Shown here: positions 33,252 to 42,846 of the stretch, in pieces
Layout of the letters: each line of letters starts with the position of its first letter
Numbering within the stretch: position 1 is the first letter of the stretch
Source: CAVTWY01 sp963738575
GTDB taxonomy: Bacteria; Pseudomonadota; Gammaproteobacteria; Burkholderiales; Burkholderiaceae_C
NCBI GenBank assembly: GCA_963738575.1
Contig: CAVTWY010000002.1
Span: 1,240,001 to 1,304,000 of the forward strand
DNA length: 64,000 nt
Direction of reading: 5' to 3'
Notes under the pieces: generated by a model
Databases searched by the model: none
What the model saw: only the letters and a program-made list of their open reading frames with translations
Told to the model about the DNA's origin: nothing
Made by a program: the position numbers and the translations under genes

Positions 33252-34478
33252 TGGGTCGACATAAAGACACCGTTGTCCGTGTCAAGTCCTTTCAGGCTGT
33301 TTGTGAGTTGGATCGAAGGGTTTGTTGGAGCGCAGCACGCCGAAGGCGATGGCCAGGAGCTTGTGCATGCAGGCCTCGACCACGAGCTTGCCAGGTTTGT
33401 TCTGTGCCTTCATGCGCTGCCAGAACGGTGCCACCAATGGGTTGTGCTTGCCTGCGACCATTGCAGGGAAGTAAAGCGCCTGCTTGATCTCCTTGCGCCC
33501 CATCGGGTGCGTGCCCCGTCGCTTGTCCAGCGAGCTGCCTGATTGCCGAATGCAGGGCGACAGCTTCGCGTACGCCACCAGCGCCTTCACGCTCTTGAAG
33601 CGCGCCGGGTCGCCGATGTAGGCCAACAGCGTGGGGATCGTCTTGTCCCCGAGGCCCGGGATCGAGTCCAGCAACGCGTGGCGTTTACGCAGATCCGGGT
33701 CGTCGTCGATGGTTTGCTTGATCTGCGCGCGCAACTGCGAGATCGCGCGGTCCAGGTTCTCAATGACCGACTCGATCGACAGCTTGACGGTCGTGTGCAA
33801 CGTCCAGGCGCGTTTGCTCAGCCAGGCGCATCGTCTCGAGCGTGTGCAGCCGTGCCACCAAGGCCTGCAGCGTGCGCCCGCAGGCGCAGGGGGCTCCCAG
33901 GCGAGCGGCTCATGCACCTTGGCGACCGTGCCAGGCCTTGCGCATCGCCACCGTCGGTCTTGTTGCGCACCAGCTCACTGGACAAGAAGTGCTTGACCTG
34001 CGCGGGGTTGATCACGGACACCTTCACATCGTGCCCGTGCAACCACAGCGCCAAGTCTTCGTGATAAGCGCCGGTGGCCTCCATGCATACGTGCACCGAG
34101 GCGTGACCTTGCGCCACCGCCGAATCCAGCCACTGCAGCAGCGCCTTGAATCCCGCGCCGTCGTTGCTCAGCGCCTTGCTGCGGTACTTGCCCGTGGGCA
34201 GCAGCAGCGCCACATCGAACTTCTCTTGGCCACATCGACCCGACGTAGGTCGTCATCGCACACCTCCGCTGAACATCCACGCGCTCATCCGACTTGCACA
34301 CCTGATATGCGAGGTCGTCGCCGACCAAAGGCGGCGACGCCCATGACACGTTCGTACTGAAGTGTGAATGGTGGGGGAGTTATAACGGGGTAGGGAAAGG
34401 AGGAGCGCAGGCCGCGAAGGCGGACTGAAGCGGGGGACAGTCGATCCAACACGTACCCGCCGCCGACGGCCAAGCACC
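33252..34478 (-). mobile_element. IS110-family element, copy B (inverted, degenerate, split by the IS4)
   Basis: This is the same element as 30375-31706 in opposite orientation. Its right end continues at 31915-31940 beyond the IS4 insertion. The outer limit is set where homology with copy A stops (34478). In the left end it lacks about 70 bp found in copy A; the loss lies between two CTCCTCCT repeats. It also has substitutions in the outermost 100 bp and many single-base losses. Confidence 0.87.
33282..34256 (-). pseudogene. IS110 transposase copy B, frameshifted
   Basis: Compared with copy A, five short deletions are seen: near 34240 (CGATCCCG to CGACCCG on the plus strand), 34224 (one base in a CTT repeat), 33925 (GCGAACCG to GCGACCG), 33880 (GCGCACCG to GCGCCCG) and 33798 (GGACTCGTG to GGTCGTG). 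No substitution was noticed in the coding part, and translated stretches between the breaks are identical to copy A. Confidence 0.9.
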
Positions 34479-34532
34479 ATCTAGGCAATGGCACTAAAGA
34501 TAACTAACTCAACAAGCGACAGCCGCGAAACC

Positions 34533-35849
34533 TTACGTCGAGCGTAAGGACGCCACGCCACCCACGTAAGGGCGCAATGCCACTGGGATGGTGATGCTGC
34601 CGTCGGCTTGTTGGTGATTCTCCAGCACCGCCACCAACGCGCGCCCCACGGCCAAGCCCGAGCCATTGAGGGTGTGAACCAGTTGGGGTTTGGACTTGGC
34701 GTCCTCGCGAAAGCGCGCCATCATGCTGCGGGCTTGAAAGTCTTCGCAGTTGGAGCACGAGCTGATTTCTCGGTAAGCGTTTTGGGCGGGTAACCACACC
34801 TCGAGGTCGTACGTTTTGGCGGCGGCAAAACCCATGTCGCCCGTGCACAGTTGCACCACGCGGTACGGCAGCTCCAGCTGCTGCAGCACCGCTTCGGCGT
34901 GCCCCACCATCTGCTCCAAAGCGTCGTAGCTGGTGTCGGGGTGCACGATTTGCACCATCTCCACTTTGTCAAACTGGTGCTGACGGATCATGCCTCGCGT
35001 GTCGCGGCCCGCGCTGCCCGCCTCCGAGCGGAAGCACGGGCTGTGCGCGGTGAGCTTGATGGGCAACTGAGCGGCATCCAGGATGCGGTCCCTCACGGTG
35101 TTGGTGAGCGGGATCTCGCTGGTGGAGATGAGGTACTGCTCTTGCTGCTTGGGTTGGCCGTCGGCAGCGTCTTCGCCGCGCGTTACCCAAAACATGTCAT
35201 CTTTGAACTTGGGCAACTGGCGCGTGCCCTCCAGGATGTCGCGGTTGACAATGTAGGGGGTGTAGCACTCGGTGTAGCCGTGTTGCAGCGTTTGCACGTC
35301 CAGCATGAATTGCGCGAGCGCGCGGTGCAATCGCGCGGCGGGGCCGCGCAAGAAGGTGAAGCGCGAGCCACTGAGCATGGCGCCGGTTTGCGCGTCCAGC
35401 CCCAGCGGTTCACCCACGTCGACGTGATCTTTGGGGGTGAAGTTAAACACTCGGGGGGTGCCCCAGCGGCGCACTTCGACGTTGTCTTTTTCGTCGGCTC
35501 CGACGGCAACGCTGTCGTGGGGCAGGTTGGGCACGTAGGCCAGCGAGTCGTGCATGCTGGCTTGAATCACCTCCAACCGCGCTGCTGAAGTTTGGAGCTC
35601 ATCGGCGATGCTGCCGACGTCGGCCATCAGCGCGGTTGCATCTTGGCCTTTGGACTTGAGTTGCCCAATTTGTTTGGACAACGCGTTGCGTTTGGCTTGC
35701 AAGTCTTCGGTGCGGGTCTGAATTTGCTTGCGCTCGCCTTCGAACGCAGCAAAGCTGGGGGCATCAAAGTAGGGCTGAGGCGTTTTGCGCTTGTTCAAGC
35801 GCGCGACCACGCCGTCAAGGTCTCGGCGCAACAGTTGGGGGTCAAGCAT
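34533..35849 (-). CDS. serS: Serine--tRNA ligase
   Basis: A class II synthetase of 438 residues. The N-terminal long antiparallel coiled coil (about residues 28-105) grips the tRNA variable arm. The catalytic domain has motif 2 (PCFRSEAGSAGRDTRGMIR) and motif 3 (NGSGLAVGRALVAVLEN). The neighbouring tRNA-Ser(CGA) lies 4.3 kb away, separated only by the IS island. The stop lies 55 bp from the outer end of IS110 copy B, so the native downstream region of serS has been displaced. Confidence 0.96.
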   Translation of the reverse strand: MLDPQLLRRDLDGVVARLNKRKTPQPYFDAPSFAAFEGERKQIQTRTEDLQAKRNALSKQIGQLKSKGQDATALMADVGSIADELQTSAARLEVIQASMHDSLAYVPNLPHDSVAVGADEKDNVEVRRWGTPRVFNFTPKDHVDVGEPLGLDAQTGAMLSGSRFTFLRGPAARLHRALAQFMLDVQTLQHGYTECYTPYIVNRDILEGTRQLPKFKDDMFWVTRGEDAADGQPKQQEQYLISTSEIPLTNTVRDRILDAAQLPIKLTAHSPCFRSEAGSAGRDTRGMIRQHQFDKVEMVQIVHPDTSYDALEQMVGHAEAVLQQLELPYRVVQLCTGDMGFAAAKTYDLEVWLPAQNAYREISSCSNCEDFQARSMMARFREDAKSKPQLVHTLNGSGLAVGRALVAVLENHQQADGSITIPVALRPYVGGVASLRST

Positions 35850-35964
35850 GGTGAGTCTCGTAAGTTGGTGTCGTCAATGACAGATTCGACGGACGCGAAC
35901 GGCGGCGTTCGCAACGGCTGGCGGGTTGGTGAGCGCCCGCGCTGGGCGGCTGGTGGCTAAAGCG

Positions 35965-36939
35965 TCACGATCGATCAGCAGCCGTCGCGTGGACGGCCAT
36001 CGACTTGTCACCAAGCCCCATCGGCAGCGGAAACTGCACCGTCTCTTTCACCCCATCCAGGGTGCGAACGCTGACAGCGCCCAGCTCACGCAGGCGCTTG
36101 ATGACTTGTTGAACCAAGATGTCGGGCGCCGAGGCGCCTGCCGTAAGACCAATGCGCGACGCCGTGGTGAACCATTCGGCTTTCAGGTCTTCGGCGCAAT
36201 CCACCATGTAAGACGCCGTGCCGAGCCGCTGCGCCAGCTCGCGCAGGCGGTTGCTGTTGGAGCTGGTGGGGCTGCCCACGACAATGACCACATCAACGTT
36301 CGGGCTCATCAATTTGACGGCATCCTGGCGGTTTTGTGTGGCGTAACAGATGTCTTGCTTTTTGGGTTCACGCACGTGCGGGAATCGATCCTTCACGGCC
36401 CTCAATATACCTGCAGCGTCGTCAACGCTGAGCGTCGTCTGAGTCACCACAGCCAACTTGTCGCCGCGCGGCTGCACGTGGGCCACGCCTTCGATGTCTT
36501 CAACCAGATGAATGCCGCTGTCGAGCTGCCCCATCGTGCCCTCAACCTCGGGGTGGCCTTTGTGGCCGATCATGATGAACTCGTACCCTTCTTTGTTCAG
36601 CTTGGCCACTTCAACGTGCACCTTGGTAACCAAAGGGCACGTGGCGTCAAACACGCTGAAACCGCGTGCAGCGGCCTCGCGCCGAATGGCCTGACTAACG
36701 CCGTGCGCACTGAAGACCAGGGTTGCACCCGGTGGCACGTCGGCCAGGTCCTCGATGAAGATCGCGCCTTTGGACTTGAGGTCGTCCACCACATAAGTGT
36801 TGTGCACGATTTCGTGGCGCACGTAAATGGGGGCACCAAACTTGGTGATGGCCCGCTCGACGATTTCGATGGCACGGTCCACGCCAGCACAAAAGCCCCG
36901 CGGTTCGGCAAGCACAACTTCTTGAATGGTTGGCGACAT
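35965..36939 (-). CDS. ispH: 4-hydroxy-3-methylbut-2-enyl diphosphate reductase
   Basis: The last step of the MEP isoprenoid pathway, a 4Fe-4S enzyme. The three cluster Cys are visible in RGFCAGVDRAI, DATCPLVTKVH and DICYATQNRQDA; FSAHGVSQ, GHKGHPEVEGTMG and TQTTLS are also present. The ATG at 36939 overlaps the stop of the upstream slpA-like gene (TGATG), and a GTG at 36942 would add one residue. The length of 324 is normal. Confidence 0.96.
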   Translation of the reverse strand: MSPTIQEVVLAEPRGFCAGVDRAIEIVERAITKFGAPIYVRHEIVHNTYVVDDLKSKGAIFIEDLADVPPGATLVFSAHGVSQAIRREAAARGFSVFDATCPLVTKVHVEVAKLNKEGYEFIMIGHKGHPEVEGTMGQLDSGIHLVEDIEGVAHVQPRGDKLAVVTQTTLSVDDAAGILRAVKDRFPHVREPKKQDICYATQNRQDAVKLMSPNVDVVIVVGSPTSSNSNRLRELAQRLGTASYMVDCAEDLKAEWFTTASRIGLTAGASAPDILVQQVIKRLRELGAVSVRTLDGVKETVQFPLPMGLGDKSMAVHATAADRS

Positions 36940-37424
36940 CACAGCACCCCGATGATTTGAACTTCGAACGTCACGGGTTGCCCCGCCAGCGGGTGGTTGA
37001 AATCAATCAACAACCATGACGTGCCAACTTCGCGCACCATGCCCGTGAAGGTGCCTTGTTGCTGCGGTGCTGGAAACTGCACCACGTCACCCACGCTGTA
37101 CTGCGCATCAACGTCGCCCCACTCATGCAACACGCTCAAGGCCACCCGTTGAACCATGGCAGGGTTGCGATCACCAAAGGCTTGGCCCGCGGGCAAGTCA
37201 AAACGGCGCTGCTCCCCTTCAGCCATGCCCACCAAGCACGACTCCATCGGCGGCGCCAACTGCCCTCCACCCAAGGAGATCGTGGCTGGCTTGTCCCCAA
37301 ACGTGTTGACGATGGTGGTGCCATCAGGCCCCGCCAAGCGGTAGTGCAAGGTCAAAAACGAGCCCATCACCACCACCGGCGGTTGGACGATGATCGGTTC
37401 GGCGTGCATCGATGCGTGGTTCAT
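36939..37424 (-). CDS. slpA: FKBP-type peptidyl-prolyl isomerase (SlpA-like)
   Basis: A 161-residue cytoplasmic prolyl isomerase/chaperone of the SlyD/SlpA group: an FKBP domain with a flap insertion (GQAFGDRNPAMVQRVAL) and the C-terminal FNHPLAGQPVTFEVQIIGV typical of SlpA. No SlyD-type His-rich metal tail is present. In-frame ATG codons at 37424 and 37409 are both plausible starts; the upstream extension to 37727 lies over radC on the other strand and is not FKBP-like. It is coupled to ispH, the conserved slpA-ispH order. Confidence 0.9.
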   Translation of the reverse strand: MNHASMHAEPIIVQPPVVVMGSFLTLHYRLAGPDGTTIVNTFGDKPATISLGGGQLAPPMESCLVGMAEGEQRRFDLPAGQAFGDRNPAMVQRVALSVLHEWGDVDAQYSVGDVVQFPAPQQQGTFTGMVREVGTSWLLIDFNHPLAGQPVTFEVQIIGVL

Positions 37425-37495
37425 CAACAAGGTTGAGGTTGGCAGCAAGGCGCTGATGCTTGATTCTACGAGCCCAACCTTGTGAAGCCCCAGCC

Positions 37496-38170
37496 ATGTC
37501 ACTGCACCACTTGCCTGCCGACGCACGCCCGCGTGAAAAGATGCTGGCGCGGGGGCCCTCGGCGTTGGCCGACGCCGAATTATTGGCCTTGCTGTTGCGC
37601 ACAGGCGTGGCCGGTACCCATGTGCTGACACTCTCACAAAACATCCTCGATCGCTTCGGGGGCTTCGCACCGCTGATGAGTGCCGACCTGAGCTCGCTTC
37701 TTGGCATCCAAGGGTTGGGGCCTGCAAAGCGGGCCGAAATTCTGGCGGTGGTCGAGATTGCCCGCCGCGTGCTGGCCCAGCGTTTGGCGTGCAAGCCGGT
37801 GTTTGACAACCCCAATGCCGTCAAGGACTACGTGGCGTTGCACCTGCGTCAGCGCACCAGCGAATGCTTTGCTGTGCTCTTTTTGGACGCGCAGCACCGT
37901 TTGATCACCATGGAAACCATGTTCTATGGCACCTTGACGCAAACCGCTGTGTACCCACGCGAAGTGGTCAAGCGGGCGCTCGCGCTCAACGCGGCAGCCG
38001 TGATCCTCGCGCACAATCACCCATCGGGCGTGGCGGAGCCTTCCCGCGCCGATGAGCACCTCACCGACAGCCTCAAAAAGACGTTGGCCCTGGTGGACGT
38101 GCGGGTGCTGGACCACCTGGTGGTGGGGCACGAGGCAACGGTGTCATTGGCCGAACGGGGCATGGTGTGA
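37496..38170 (+). CDS. radC: RadC-family JAB/MPN domain protein
   Basis: A 224-residue protein with an N-terminal helix-hairpin-helix segment (LLGIQGLGPAKRAEI) and a C-terminal JAMM metalloprotease-like motif (HNHPSGVAEPSRADEHL). RadC has long been named a DNA repair protein, but its biochemical role is unsettled. The ATG at 37496 matches the family start (MSLHHLPADARPREK). It overlaps the Smr gene by 4 bp (GTGA). Confidence 0.93.
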   Translation: MSLHHLPADARPREKMLARGPSALADAELLALLLRTGVAGTHVLTLSQNILDRFGGFAPLMSADLSSLLGIQGLGPAKRAEILAVVEIARRVLAQRLACKPVFDNPNAVKDYVALHLRQRTSECFAVLFLDAQHRLITMETMFYGTLTQTAVYPREVVKRALALNAAAVILAHNHPSGVAEPSRADEHLTDSLKKTLALVDVRVLDHLVVGHEATVSLAERGMV

Positions 38171-38796
38171 ATCAAGAGCAGCTCAAAGCCGTGCGTGCTG
38201 GCATGGCGCAAGCCAAGGCCAAAGCTGCGGCACAAGCAGTGGCAGAGCAACAAAAAGCGGCCACTGCGCTACAACCCACTGATGCGGCTGCGTTTCGCAC
38301 CCACGTGGGGGCGGTGGTACCTTTGGTCGCCCAACCACGCGTATCGCGGCGGCGTCAGCCCCCCGAGCCCATTCCGCGTCAACGCATGCTGGACGAACAA
38401 GCCGCCCTTCAAGCCACCATCAGCGACGACTTTGACGTGGAGTCGCTGCTCGAAACCGACGATAGCCTCAGTTTCTGCCGTCCTCAGGTGGGCCCCGATG
38501 TGCCCCGCAAACTGCGTCGAGGCCACTGGTCCCTGCAGGCCGAGATTGACTTGCACGGCATGACGCGCGACGCCGCGCGCGAAGCCCTTACGCTGTTTTT
38601 GGCGGAGGCCTGCAAACGCGGCCTGCGCTGCGTGCGTGTGGTGCATGGCAAGGGCATCGGCTCGCCGGGCCGCGTGCCGGTGCTCAAAAGCAAGGTGCGT
38701 GCTTGGTTGGTGCAAAGCGACTGCGTGCTTGCCTTTGTGCATGCGCCGCCTGCGCAAGGTGGTCATGGCGCGGTGTTGGTGCTGCTGGCGGGGTAG
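38167..38796 (+). CDS. Smr-domain protein
   Basis: A 209-residue protein starting at GTG 38167. The N-terminal half is Ala/Gln rich and likely disordered or helical. The C-terminal Smr domain (about residues 120-209) has the EIDLHGMTRDAA start and the VVHGKGIGSPGRVPVLK loop; Smr domains nick or cleave nucleic acid and some cut mRNA at collided ribosomes. The DLHGxT His and the HGKG motif are intact. It is translationally coupled to radC. Confidence 0.9.
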   Translation: MNQEQLKAVRAGMAQAKAKAAAQAVAEQQKAATALQPTDAAAFRTHVGAVVPLVAQPRVSRRRQPPEPIPRQRMLDEQAALQATISDDFDVESLLETDDSLSFCRPQVGPDVPRKLRRGHWSLQAEIDLHGMTRDAAREALTLFLAEACKRGLRCVRVVHGKGIGSPGRVPVLKSKVRAWLVQSDCVLAFVHAPPAQGGHGAVLVLLAG

Positions 38797-38813
38797 TCAC
38801 CGCTCGGGTGCCG

Positions 38814-39221
38814 TCACCCGCCTTGGTTTCGCATCCAGTCGGCGGTGTTAAAAAACGCTGCATTCAGCCGATCAATCATGGCTTGCGGTACGGCTTGCTC
38901 AACCATGGCCTGATTCATGCACGCCATCCACGCGTCGCGCTCGGCAATTCCAATCGCATACGGCAAGTGCCTGGCCCGCAAACGCGGATGGCCAAAACGC
39001 TGCTCGTAGTGCGCGGGCCCTCCCAACCACCCACAAAGAAACCAAAACAGCTTGTCGCGCGACCCATCCAGGGCAGTTGGATGCAGTTGACGGATGCCTG
39101 CAAGCGCTGGCTCCAAGTCCATCAAGTCGTAAAAGCGGTCAACCAAGGCACGCACGCCGGTTTCACCACCCATGGTGACAAAAGGCGTTGGCTCGGCGGT
39201 GGCGGGCAATTCGGTGGTCAT
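38814..39221 (-). CDS. Group II truncated haemoglobin
   Basis: A 135-residue haem protein of the trHbO type. The proximal His is in RLRARHLPYAIG, and the family segments WFLCGWLGGPAHYEQRFGHP and ERDAWMACM are clear. Group II truncated globins are linked to oxygen or NO handling. It is convergent with the Smr gene (17 bp gap) and lies just after hemW on the same strand, 47 bp apart. Confidence 0.92.
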   Translation of the reverse strand: MTTELPATAEPTPFVTMGGETGVRALVDRFYDLMDLEPALAGIRQLHPTALDGSRDKLFWFLCGWLGGPAHYEQRFGHPRLRARHLPYAIGIAERDAWMACMNQAMVEQAVPQAMIDRLNAAFFNTADWMRNQGG

Positions 39222-39268
39222 GGGCTGCTCACAATCGTCGCGTCATGGGTGGCTGTCGTTCAAACAGA

Positions 39269-40490
39269 TCAAAGCGTTGGCTTCAAAAAAAGCGACTGCA
39301 AGTTTGACAAAAAATCAAAGCCACGCTGGGTGGGCTTGATCGACGGTGCAAGCCCTTCGGTTCGCTCCAGCAAGCCCTGCCCTTGCGCCCTTTGCAGCGC
39401 ATCGTCCAGCATCGTCCAAGGCACACCGCAGCGCTGCGCAAACAGGTTCAAATCGAAGCCGTCTTTCAGGCGCAGCGCATTGAGCATGAACTCAAACGGC
39501 AAGTCTTGCAAAGCCACGTCATGCTGGTTGGACACCCCACGGCCTTGCTCGGCGTTGGCCATGTAGGTGGCTGGGTCACGCCAACGCACGTGGCGCACGA
39601 TGCGGTCGGCAAAAGACACCTTGCCGTGGGCACCGGCGCCAATGCCGAGGTAATCACCAAATCGCCAGTAGTTGAGGTTGTGCACACAGCGGTGGCCCGG
39701 CTTGGCAAAGGCTGACACTTCGTAGCGCTCAAGGCCTGTCAATTTGCGCCCGGTCCACCAGCAAATCCAACATGTCACTGGCCGCGTCGTCGTCGGGCAG
39801 TGGCGGTGGGTGCTTGGCAAAAAGTGTGTTGGGCTCCAGCGTCAAATGGTAGACCGAAAGGTGGGGCGGCTTGAAGGCAAGCGCGGTGTCGAGGTCGGCA
39901 CCCAACATGGCAAGCGTCTGCCCTGGCAAGGCATACATCAAGTCCAAGTTGAACGTCTTGAAAACTGATGCAGCCTCGGTCACAGCGTCATGCGCCTGCT
40001 GCGCCGTGTGCACCCGGCCGATGGCGGTGAGCATGCTGTCATTGAAACTTTGCACGCCGATGGACAGTCGCGTGACGCCCGCTTGCGCAAAAGCACGAAA
40101 CCGGTCGCGCTCGAAAGTTCCAGGGTTGGCCTCCATCGTCACCTCGGCGCCGGGCTCCAGCATGACCCGCGCGCGGATGCCCGACAGCAAGGTGTCGATC
40201 AGTGCAGGTTCAAACAAGCTGGGGGTGCCGCCGCCCAAAAAAACGCTTTGCACCCTTCGACCCCAAATCAACGGCAGCGAGTCCTCCAGATCTCTAAGCA
40301 AGGCTTGGGCATAACGCGCAAAAACACCCGTGTCGCTAGACGATTGTTCGTGCGAGTTGAAGTCGCAGTAGGGGCATTTCTTCAAACACCACGGCAGGTG
40401 CACGTACAGCGACAGGGGCGGTAGCGCCTCAAATTGCACGGCTGTTGAGGGTCGCGTGCGGGGCTGAAAGCTCATCACATGCTGGGTCAT
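39269..40490 (-). pseudogene. hemW: HemW-like radical SAM protein, frameshifted as read
   Basis: The first part, from ATG 40490 (ATGA overlap with rdgB), encodes the radical SAM core with CxxxCxxC (PWCLKKCPYCDF), GGGTPSL and GVQSFND. The frame ends in a stop right after DRAQIDRP, near 39730. The rest of the protein, starting GLERYEVSAFAKPGHR and NLNYWRFGDYLGIGAGAH, continues in another frame to 39269. One extra base near 39737-39740 (or two lost) explains it. HemW is a haem chaperone related to HemN. The rest of both halves looks under selection, so a recent mutation or a sequence error is likely. Confidence 0.85.
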
Positions 40491-41125
40491 GGCGCCGAAA
40501 CCCCGAGCCACGTGTCTTGCATCAGCTGCACCATGGCGGCGGCGGCCAAGGCGCGGTGACTGTGGCGGTTTTTGGTGTCGGCATCCATCGACGCCACCGA
40601 ATGCGCCATGCCATGCATGCGTATCAAGGGGTCATAACCGAAGCCGCCCTCACCTTCGCATGCAGTCAAAACCTCGCCTTGCCAGCGTCCCGTGGCAATC
40701 AGCGGCTCAGGGTCGTGAGCGTTTCGAACAGCGACCAAGAGGCAAAGGTAGTGGCACGTCCGATTGGCGTGGCCTTGCATTTGCGCCAGCAACCAGGCAT
40801 TGTTGGCGTTGTCTTGGGCCTTGCGCTGCTGCTCGCGCCCGCCCACTGCGAGGGCGCAAGGCGCCACGTGGGCTGAATCGACGCCGGGCAACCCGTCCAG
40901 CGCATTCACGCACAACCCGGAGTCATCCGCGATCGCGGGGCCACCGCCGTGCAATGCGGCATGGCGAGCCTTGGCCAGAGCGTTTTCAACAAAGGAGCGA
41001 TGCGGCTCTTCGGTCTCGGCGATGCCAAGCGACCCTTGCGCCACCAGCACCAGTGGCAGGGAAGTGAGAAGGGTTTGAAGCTCTTGCAGCTTCTTCGCGT
41101 TGTTGGACGCGAGGATGAGGCGCAT
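40487..41125 (-). CDS. rdgB: dITP/XTP pyrophosphatase (RdgB/HAM1 family)
   Basis: A house-cleaning NTPase removing ITP and XTP. The 212-residue protein starts MRLILASNNAKKLQEL and has IADDSGLCVNALDGLPG, GGFGYDPL and a C-terminal KNRHSHRA, all family hallmarks. The ATG at 41125 is the family start; the frame is open upstream through rph but that part is spurious. It lies 43 bp after rph and overlaps hemW by 4 bp. Confidence 0.95.
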   Translation of the reverse strand: MRLILASNNAKKLQELQTLLTSLPLVLVAQGSLGIAETEEPHRSFVENALAKARHAALHGGGPAIADDSGLCVNALDGLPGVDSAHVAPCALAVGGREQQRKAQDNANNAWLLAQMQGHANRTCHYLCLLVAVRNAHDPEPLIATGRWQGEVLTACEGEGGFGYDPLIRMHGMAHSVASMDADTKNRHSHRALAAAAMVQLMQDTWLGVSAP

Positions 41126-41168
41126 GACGAAACGACAGCGACGGGTGCAACGTTGGGGCAGCCCCGCG

Positions 41169-41915
<747 letters not shown>

Positions 41916-41924
41916 GGGGTGCTT

Positions 41925-42839
41925 TCAGGAGGCGTTCTTTTTAGACGTTCGGCGAATGGCGTCGTTGATTTCGTTGATCGAGCGCTCGATCTCAGCGTCG
42001 TCCAGAATCTCGGGGGATTCGGGCGCCACGGGTGACTGAATGGTCGAGGCAAACACCTCATCGGCAAGCGCCTCTGAATTGATCTCGCTGGGTGCGCCGA
42101 CGTCCTCGGCGGCTTCCCAATCCACACACAGCACCGTCACGTTGTCGCATTTGGCGCCGCCGTTGCGCAGCGCGGTCTCGACCAGCTCGGGCACAGCTTC
42201 GGCAATCACTTTGCTGCTCAAGATGGAAACAATGTCGGCGTCGGGCACGGTGCCCCACAAACCGTCGGAGCACAACATGATGCGATCGCCCGGCTCGAGC
42301 GCCACGGGGCCGGACGTGTCGATCACTGGCTTGCCCGGGCTGCCAAGGCACGTGAAGAGCACGTTGCGGTTGAACTTCTCGGACACCGGCACCACTTGGC
42401 TCAACGACTCTTGAAGCTCGGTGTAGGAGTGGTCGCGCGTGCGTGACATCACCTTGCCATCGCGCACCAGGTAGAGGCGCGAATCGCCACAATGGGCCCA
42501 GTAGGCCACGTCGCGCTGAATGATGCAGGCCACCGCCGTGGTGCGCGGCGTGTCAACCATGGCACGTTCGGTGGCGTAACGCAGCAGCTGGTGATGCCCA
42601 GCGATGATGGACTCGTTCAACAGCTTGAGGGGGTCATCCAGCTTGGTTTTGGCGTCTCGTTGGAAGAGCGCGGCCATGGTTTGCAAAGCGATCTGCGCGG
42701 CCACCTCGCCCTCGGGGTGCCCACCCATGCCGTCCGCCAGTGCAAAGAGACTGGCCTCTCGGGTGTAGCAGTAGCCCATGCGGTCTTCGTTCTTTTCGCG
42801 TCCGCCCCGCCGGCTTACTTGGTAAACGGAAAATCGCAT
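41925..42839 (-). CDS. PP2C-type serine/threonine protein phosphatase
   Basis: A 304-residue cytoplasmic phosphatase. Metal-binding motifs are present: REKNEDRMG, ALADGMGGHPEG, GDSRLYLV, RDHSY and a later CSDGLWGTV. About 60 residues after the catalytic domain are acidic and likely flexible. No membrane segment is seen. I place the start at ATG 42839 (MRFSVYQVSRRG). It lies 7 bp after the kinase gene, so the two form a phosphorylation/dephosphorylation pair. Confidence 0.92.
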   Translation of the reverse strand: MRFSVYQVSRRGGREKNEDRMGYCYTREASLFALADGMGGHPEGEVAAQIALQTMAALFQRDAKTKLDDPLKLLNESIIAGHHQLLRYATERAMVDTPRTTAVACIIQRDVAYWAHCGDSRLYLVRDGKVMSRTRDHSYTELQESLSQVVPVSEKFNRNVLFTCLGSPGKPVIDTSGPVALEPGDRIMLCSDGLWGTVPDADIVSILSSKVIAEAVPELVETALRNGGAKCDNVTVLCVDWEAAEDVGAPSEINSEALADEVFASTIQSPVAPESPEILDDAEIERSINEINDAIRRTSKKNAS

Positions 42840-42846
42840 GAAAACC

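Noticed and set aside
30375..34478. Composite transposon carrying cargo
   Set aside because: The two IS110 copies enclose only 208 bp and a nested IS4. No cargo gene is present, and IS110 elements do not form classical composite transposons.
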